A DNA stretch of 64,000 nt from Lycorma delicatula (lineage: Eukaryota > Arthropoda > Insecta > Hemiptera > Fulgoridae): assembly GCF_047948215.1 (NCBI RefSeq), contig NC_134456.1, positions 56,685,959 to 56,749,958 of the forward strand, in the 5' to 3' direction. The position numbers and the translations under genes were made by a program. Below the pieces are notes generated by a model that saw only the letters and a list, made by a program, of their open reading frames with translations, did not search any database and was not told the DNA's origin. Positions 57,415 to 64,000 of the stretch are shown here, piece by piece; positions within the stretch are counted from its first letter, which is position 1, and the number at the start of each line of letters is the position of its first letter.

Positions 57415-57893
57415 GACAGTGCTGTATAAGTAACTGAAATTCTAATTAAATGTAATTGGATGAAGGAGATAAGATGTAAATTTTTGAATTGTAACTAATG
57501 TTATTATTGTTATTAAACTATATTATTTAATTTTGTTTCCTGAATTATGTGTATTTTTAATTAAGTGTATATGTTTATCTGTAATCTTGTATTTATGCAA
57601 AGACATATAATAATATAATTGTGTAACATAATTAAAACACCAGTATTACTCTTATTTTTATGAACTAATAATTATATGAGCTATGATTATGAACCAATGA
57701 CTAATAATTATTATGAACTAATGATTAAAATTTGTATTTTTAATTTATATTGACATTTTTAATTTATATTTAATGTATATAGATATTCTTTTTTATGTAC
57801 TATTGTGTAATACACAAAGGCTGTCCTATTGCACAAAAAATACAAACTAATAAATAAAAAAAATAAATTATTATTATTATTATTACTGAAAGG

Positions 57894-59544
57894 TGTTATT
57901 GCAATTTTTTGTTCTTTGTTGTAATTTTATTATAAATTCGGTAAAAAAAAAAGAAGTATAATCCACTTTTATCCTCGTTGTAATAATTTTACATAATTTA
58001 TTTGATAATTATTTATTTCATCAGGTTATTATAAAACTCTATATAAAGAATGCTTAAAAAATTGTGAATGAATGAAAAGTATTAACGATAATACTGTAGA
58101 CATTGTTAGATCGGTTACAGCATTCAATCGATGATAATCTTATTTAATGATGCTCTTTTTAAAAGTCATAACCTTGAATGTTGTTTGCTGTGTTTGTCTA
58201 AACGGTAAAACTTGAACAACATAATAAAATTATTTTTGTGTGATATACTTAAAGACATCAAAGTTACACTTAATTACCTCATAACGTTATATTTTTCTGA
58301 TAACCGTAAAAAAATAGATCGTTTCCAAGCAGAACAGTTAAAAAGTTATTTAAACGCTCCCACATATTATTAATGTTTTGTTTATATACATTTGTATGTT
58401 CAATTTGTTATTTTCTTCACAAACCGGGTCGTTTCTGGTTGATAACGCTTACTCTATTTTCTAGTGGTAATCCCGTTCTATGTATTTTTGGTAGATATTT
58501 TAAACGAAAAAATACTTCATCCGCGTAAACTATTTGAAAATATTTTTCATTTTATTCTTTTCATCGTTGCTTAACATCGAGATATACGGCCGGCCTGATC
58601 ATCTCAAACAAATTTGTTTGTTTGATTTTCTAATTAAAATTAGTTACGTTAATTTTCCCGATAAATATTCTCGCTTTCTTTACACATCCTTAGCCTACGT
58701 TCTCATATTAATCGCTTTAATAGTTTATTTCGGCGTTCCTTTTCTTATTTTTATCTAGATGCAGCTTTTTTCGTACAAACGGGCTATTGAATTTAGAAAA
58801 TGTAATATAAAGTAAATTTTATCAATAAAAATTAAGGTAAGAAAAAAAAAACAAGAATTTTTTAAACTAGTTTTTTTTTTTAATTTTGAATGTTTCGAAT
58901 TGAATTGAACTAATTGAATTTGTAAAATTAAATAGAAACCATTAATATGAAATGTACTCTTTATTATGCCTACTTCTGACCGTCGACATTTTACGAAGAA
59001 TTGCAAACAATTAATTTACGTATGCGTTGTTATCGAGGTACGCATATAACAACGACAAAGTGACATTGGTTACAACGAAGTTTCCTGGCATCGGTTTCTT
59101 ATTTTTATATAATGGAAAAATAATTGTATATGAAAAAACCATAATTTTTTGGGGTTGGGGTAATCGATGATGGTTTGTAAAATTATCATTATAAATTTAA
59201 ATAAACCAAAAAATAGTTTAAAAAATTCAAATATTCGGTATTTTTTATTTTTTACCTGTTCCCTCATTTCCAAAATCACATTTCAAAATGTTTTTTTTTT
59301 TTATAGTTCTACGTTTACTATATTAAATGGAGGAAACTAAAAAAAATTCTAGTGAAAAAATGTACAACCAAAAGTTAGCAAAGAATTTTTTTCGGTGGGA
59401 AGGGGGTGAATTATGACTAACATTTATTGTCATTATTATGAAAATTTTAAATAAATAAAGGTTTTAAAAAGAAATTCAAAAAAAACAATTATTTTAAACC
59501 TAGATCGGCTCTCCCTACCATCAATATTGCCTTGCTATGTTTCG
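57894..59544. other. AT-rich non-coding DNA
   Basis: No supported feature. The hydrophobic frame at 58,534-58,758 is compositional. Confidence 0.5.
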
Positions 59545-59600
59545 GATTTCTATACTAGATCGTGGGATACCGGTGTTCTTTGGTGGTTGAGTTTCAAATA
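59545..59600 (+). repeat. SINE family 1 fragment
   Basis: 'TACTAGATCGTGGGATACCGG' split as TACTAGATCGTGG + GATACCGGTGTTCTTTGGTGG matches the body of the SINE at 4,045-4,332; both ends are lost. Confidence 0.78.
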
Positions 59601-59624
59601 ACGATAAATAATTCAATTATAACA

Positions 59625-59757
59625 ATAAAAAAAAATATCAAGAAGTTATTAATGAAATAAAATTTTATATACTTTTAATTTTAAAAATATGTGTATATGT
59701 AATTTAATAGGCGTACAAGGAAATCTGGTGTCCACATCAGATTTTTTTGTGATAATT
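59625..59757 (-). repeat. Non-coding repeat family A, 5'-terminal fragment
   Basis: The reverse complement begins AAAAAAATCTGATGTGGACA and continues CTTGTACGCCTATTAAATTA and 'AAAATTTTATTTCATTAATA', the same order as the starts of the copies at 37,240 and 53,130. Confidence 0.83.
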
Positions 59758-60344
59758 CACATTGTGAGCTTAAGGCGTGTTGGGAGTGACAACATGAATT
59801 TTGCAGCTTATACGAATATGAAGGAAACTTTCCTTTTGAATGAAAGAGACCGAGGTCGTTAGTACTAAAACACGTGGGTATTTCTTTATGGTACTTTCCA
59901 TGTTTTATTTTTTCAAACTAATTCCGCTGTAAGTCTACGCGAATTTGATTTATGGAGATTATAACTGACCGATAAAAAAAATCCAAATTGCTATTTAATT
60001 TTTTTTTTAAAAAACATACAGTAAAAGTAATGATTATCTTGATTACATTCTGTTAAATTATTATCGAATTCACTTATACTTTCTTTCATCTTATGTTAGA
60101 ACTTGGCTGTCGTGTGACGTGACATAGGGTGGTAAAACGTGAAAGAATGTTTTCTTGCAATGTCGGGACTTGTATTGTACCTAACAGTGGTATTAAATAA
60201 TTCTTTACGGTGGAGTACGTTGATCTTGGAACAAGTCTTTTCTCTGTCATATTAAACGATTATTTTGCTCGAAACAATAGTAGTGTTAAATCGCTTATGA
60301 ATTATTTTTCTTTGTTTACGATTTTTAATATTGTATTTTAACAG
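59758..60344. other. AT-rich non-coding DNA
   Basis: No feature recognised. Confidence 0.5.
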
Positions 60345-60720
60345 TTATTTATGTCATCAATAGCCTTAAAACGGCGTCCTTTCATCGCCGATTTTAATTT
60401 TGGAAATAAGAAAATAGGGAGGCTGACGGAGGACAATCATGATCCTTTCCACGAATGTTTCATCGTCATCGGCTTGTTTAAGAAGTTGCCGGTAAACGTC
60501 CACTCGATGTTCTTCTGCTGTTCGGCCGTCAAACCAGGAACACACTTTGCTGTAACTCGATGCATGTTCAGTTTTTTAGTTAAAATGGCAAATCTGGCAA
60601 TCAATTGCCGATTTGCAATCGTTGATTTTCTGAACGCGGTTGTCATCAGTGAAAGTCGAATGTATGCCTTCCTAGACGAGGGTCATCTTCGATCTACTGA
60701 CGACCGCTTTTAAATCGTGA
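60345..60720 (-). pseudogene. Mariner transposase with internal deletion
   Basis: Minus strand from ~60,720. After a degenerate N-terminal helix-turn-helix stretch comes TKKLNMHRVTAKCVPGLTAE, then in the next frame EEHRVDVYRQLLKQADDDET (together the family's 'L..HEdLnMrRvsAKwVPrlLt.eQK..RvevC.eLL'). The sequence then passes directly to 'VLRQPPY' and FLFPKLKSAMKGRRFKAIDD, the C-terminal end ('qPPYSPDLaPcDFfLFPKLK..lkGrrF'). The whole DDE catalytic stretch between, ~130 residues, is deleted. Open frames on the plus strand over this interval are shadows. It is dead and could persist only as a deletion derivative moved in trans; no inverted ends were found. Confidence 0.82.
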
Positions 60721-61199
60721 AAACCATTCGTAACATTACATAAGACCCAGAGCAACATCTCCGTAAGCTTGTTTCAAAATTTAAAACGTTTATGTGATGA
60801 AAGTTTTTTTTAGTTTCACGCAAAATGTTATTTGTATCGTTGCTTTTGAAAATCGCTACAAATACTTAAACATGTTGCACTCAAATAACAATAAAAAGAA
60901 AACTAAGACAAATATCAATAATGCAAGATCATGTGGTTACAGAAAAGATTATGTGGAATACAATGCTGCCAACCGCACGTCACTAAATATCTCCATTGGC
61001 GCGTAACTGAATATGTTCTGTTATTTTCTGAACAGCCTTCGTATATATATATTGGTCATCCTTCCCGGAATTTGTAAAGGGTATTAAAAAATTTAATACT
61101 CTTCCGTCAAGTGATAAAACTGAAAATTCTTATTATTCCTGCCTACTTACTAGTAAGTAAATAGTTTATTTACATAAATAGTAAATACTTCATTTACCC
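60721..61199. other. AT-rich non-coding DNA
   Basis: No supported feature. Confidence 0.5.
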
Positions 61200-61330
61200 T
61201 GTTCGTTTTTCTCGGTTCGAATCCCTGTCAGACATGACGGTTTTAATCGCTACAAAATTGCCATGGGATTTATCATGCACATGTTTGGAGCTTACGTGTC
61301 GAATTTTTCGTCAAACAAATAAAAAAGTCT
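61200..61330 (+). repeat. SINE family 2 copy, diverged
   Basis: The B box GGTTCGAATCCC at 61,214 is followed by 'AGACATGACGG', 'GCTACAAAATTGCCATG' and a GGAGCTTACGTGTCGAATTT core with an A-rich end, matching the order at 36,360-36,490. Confidence 0.65.
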
Positions 61331-62224
61331 ACTTTACAGGTAGCTTTATGTAAAATATACAGAGTGTTTAACAAAGTACGCTAATTCTTTTAATAATGGC
61401 AGATAAAAACATGAAATTTATTAGGCTTGTCTTGCCTAAAAGGCTTTAATAAACGACCTATTATTTTATTGTAAGCTAGTTGTTAAAAAAAATAGTCTTA
61501 TTATAGAAACAGTTCAATTGAAAATTAAACATTCCTAATTGTAAAGAATAAAGTGGACATGGTGATGACCGTATCTAAAACTTATTTACTGCTTTATTAA
61601 TCCAGTAATGTTGAATAACAAACCATATAGAAGACAGGAGTTTTGTTAGTTTCCCTATAAAAAAACTGGAGTTGTTCTAGGATAGTTCAGGTGGCTATTA
61701 AGTACATAGGAAACTTATATCGTAGTTGGTTATTAAAATCCATCCCACAAAAAGTGCCATTCAACGGCTTGCGACTAAATAAAAGTGAATATAAAACAGT
61801 ATAAATACAATTAACTTTCTGTTCTGTGAACATGTCGTATACCTTGGATTCAATCAATTCGAGGATCTTAGGAATAATTTAATCTCAATCTCTATTTAAT
61901 TAAAATCTAAATAATTTATAATAAATCATTAAGATAACATTATTAGGTTCTTACGTATTAGCTTATCGACCATTGAATTGCAAACTCTTTTAGGTGATTG
62001 TTAATATCACCCGATATAACCATTATATTACCATTTTTATAACCATTTATGTTTATTTTTAAAATATAATTTAACCAAATTTAATTTACGCTCGATAACT
62101 TTGACTAATTAAGACAGTAAAGTTTTGTATATGTAAATACATTCAGTAATTATTGCAATTATTTATTATTTAATCAAAACACAACTGTTAATTAGTCGAG
62201 GTTAGCGCACGAAACGAGCGTAGG
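61331..62224. other. AT-rich non-coding DNA
   Basis: No supported feature. The left end of the mariner that follows is not found here. Confidence 0.5.
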
Positions 62225-62804
62225 TTAACTTTGAGTACGACCCAGAAATCAAAACGCCAGAAGATGGAGTGGCACCCTCAAACTCACCACATCCCAAAAA
62301 AAGCAAAAATGATAAAATCAAAACCATGCTAATATTTTTCTTTGATAGTAATGTCATTGTCCATAAGGAGCCTACAGGACAGACTGTAAATCAGTATGTT
62401 TACCGAGAAATTCTTCAAAGACTACGGAAAAGATTTGCCCGCGTGACACCAGCCATCAAAGATAACTGGATGCTGCATCAAGAAAATGCACACCTTGACA
62501 CGCTGCAGTCTCAAGTAATTAGTTTTTGGAACAGAAAAACATTCCTGTAATTACTCAACCACCTTTATCACCTGACTTGAAGGACACAATTCTGGAAAAT
62601 TAGAAAATTTTTGAAAAAATGTATGCCACCACATGAAGGACATTCCGGTTTCTGAGTTCCAACACTGTTATGAAGAGGGGGAAAACCGTTTGGACGTTGT
62701 GTTGCTACCAATGGGAACTATTTCAAAGGTGATAGAATCCATGTGTAATTGGATGGTTTAAAAAGTTTTTTGAATCAGTCTCATTACTTTATTTAGAGAC
62801 CTCG
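62225..62804 (+). pseudogene. Mariner transposase (SETMAR-like), N-terminus lost
   Basis: Begins FEYDPEIKTPEDGVAPSNSP, just after the first catalytic Asp region of the family (GDE.W...YDPE.K). It continues KTMLIFFFDSNVIVHKEPTG, YVYREILQRLRKRFARV and DNWMLHQENAHLDT; active enzymes have HHDNAp.Ht there, so the second catalytic Asp is Glu. After a stop (~62,548) and a frameshift, 'PVSEFQHCYEEGENRLDVV' matches the C-terminus. The right inverted end lies at 62,772-62,804, followed by TA, and is the mirror of that at 26,259. No left end or DNA-binding domain is present. Confidence 0.86.
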
Positions 62805-63943
62805 TATGTAAAATATAATTATTATTATAATAATATAAATTATTTTAAATTAAGATCAATTATTATTTATTAATTTATAATAATTTATTATATCTAAATA
62901 ATTTTTATCTCTACAAAAATATAGAACCCACTATAGACTTAAGACCAAGATGAATGACCAACATGAAATCCCATTCATCCCTGTTACACTTACAAAAAAT
63001 ATTAGATGTCGATGTTTTTTTGGAATAAATATATTATTTAAATGAATCAAAGTGATTTTTCAATATTGATAAAGAAATACAGGCAATAAATTTTACATTA
63101 ATTTATTGTTTTTTTTTTATTTCTTTAGTTCTTTAAATGTATTTACAATTTACAAGTCTGATTTCTTGTTTCTCTAGGTTTTAAAACCTTTCTTTGGAAC
63201 AGTAAAAAGGGTTTTCTTAGAAAAGTACAGAAATGTTTTTCTGAAGTGTTGCTAATTAACTGATTCAACCTTTTTCGACTAGTCTTGTTTCTGTGTAAAT
63301 ATTTTGTTCATAACTACAGTGTATTATTCACTTAAAAGTAGTACTTGAAAACGGATCTCGGGGAGACTCCAACCACTTGTAATATAAAATAACTGAAACG
63401 TTATTTACGCATTTAAAAACAAGACATGGAAGAAAAAAGGATGAAATTTTAGTAAAATTAGTTTGAAAACTATCAGCCTTTCGAAGATTAATGACGTACC
63501 AACAAAATAAAAATCTTAAGAAATTAAACCCTGATGTTTAAACGTTTGGTTCAACATTTAAGAGGTGATTTTTTTTTTAAATTAAGAATAATCAAACTTC
63601 TGTAAATATTTTTCTCTTTATTAAATATATTGGGTTTATAAAAGTAAATTAACTAAATTGCAAAATAATTAAAAGATTTAGTACAAAACTTAAGAAGATT
63701 TATTAAAAAGTAAAATATTTTCAATACAAATAATCTCACAACTTCGAAAAAATGTCTTCAATTCCATTAGTTACTTTCAATAAAAAATAATTCATAAAGA
63801 TCTTGAATTTTCAGCACGGTGGCCCTCCACTATCATTATGGTTTTATTTCTGTTTATTATTTATTTATTACTTAGATAGCTTTCTTCTTACATTATTAGT
63901 GTTAACTGGTTTCTTTCCGATTAATAATTTTTTCCTTTGGGTT
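62449..63943 (-). repeat. Right arm of a large inverted duplication
   Basis: The reverse complement of this interval matches 25,186-26,612 throughout, including ~1.1 kb of non-coding DNA beyond the mariner end. It carries an extra ~80-bp block (about 63,343-63,425). Beyond 63,943 similarity stops; no satellite follows on this side within the window. Confidence 0.9.
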
Positions 63944-64000
63944 TTAGTCTGTAACGTATTACATAAGTTCTATATTGTTGTATTTCTGCTTTACTCTTCA

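Larger units (their letters stand above)
55035..57893 (+). mobile_element. CR1/Jockey-like LINE with (TTA)n 3' end
   Basis: Coding remnant to ~57,050, then an AT-rich 3' UTR containing CAAAGGCTGTCCTATTGCAC and ending in AATAAATTATTATTATTATT at 57,866-57,888. LINEs of the Jockey/CR1 group often end in short tandem repeats instead of poly(A). It starts immediately after the Helitron-like terminus, inside the endonuclease. Confidence 0.75.

Noticed and set aside
60351..60713. 120-codon plus-strand frame
   Set aside because: Antisense to the mariner fragment, whose motifs are clear on the minus strand.

Overview
The window looks like gene-poor, AT-rich nuclear DNA from an insect. A hemipteran is my guess from the mix of elements, but no host gene is present to prove it. 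I find no convincing intact host protein-coding gene, tRNA or rRNA. Nearly everything recognisable is a transposable element, almost always broken by stops, frameshifts, 5' truncation or internal deletion. The longest open frames are pieces of LINE reverse transcriptases and a virus-like DNA polymerase.

Layout. 1-9.5 kb: a decayed Tc1/mariner-like transposase (0.66-1.66 kb), two 5'-truncated minus-strand RTE-type LINE tails and a tRNA-derived SINE. 9.5-10.4 kb: a minus-strand ORF1-like (gag) remnant followed directly by a 3' tail. 13.2-17.3 kb: the most unusual block, a Polinton/Maverick-like remnant. It has a protein-primed family B DNA polymerase pseudogene (+) converging on a small minus-strand gene whose last 60 residues are a RING finger, and a GC-rich patch of palindromic AAGATGGCGG motifs lies upstream. 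17.7-19.4 kb: an R1-type LINE (+) abutting a Jockey-type LINE (-). 22.5-25.2 kb: about 24 copies of a 114-bp satellite containing an internal 1,029-bp duplication.

The DNA right after the satellite (25.2-26.6 kb) is repeated in inverted orientation at 62.4-63.9 kb; both arms carry the same mariner end and the same flank. 26.6-27.1 kb: another Tc1-like transposase fragment. 34.88-36.02 kb: an internally deleted pogo/Tigger-like DNA transposon with clear inverted ends and TA duplications. 39.9-43.2 kb: an R1-like LINE with a tandem-repeat leader, gag zinc knuckles and a deleted ORF2, bounded by a minus-strand I-like LINE with RNase H (43.2-46.6 kb). 47.59-50.31 kb: the youngest LINE, an RTE/BovB-like copy bounded by 9-bp target duplications. 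53.1-57.9 kb: a non-coding repeat, a Helitron-like element with a minisatellite and a (CA)n tract, then a CR1/Jockey-like LINE. 60.3-62.8 kb: two mariner remnants.

The elements do not form a working pathway. They record nested insertion, decay and local rearrangement. Coordinates of degenerate elements are approximate, because they come from reading translated similarity by eye and not from alignment software. Family names rest on recalled motif patterns and would need a library search to confirm.
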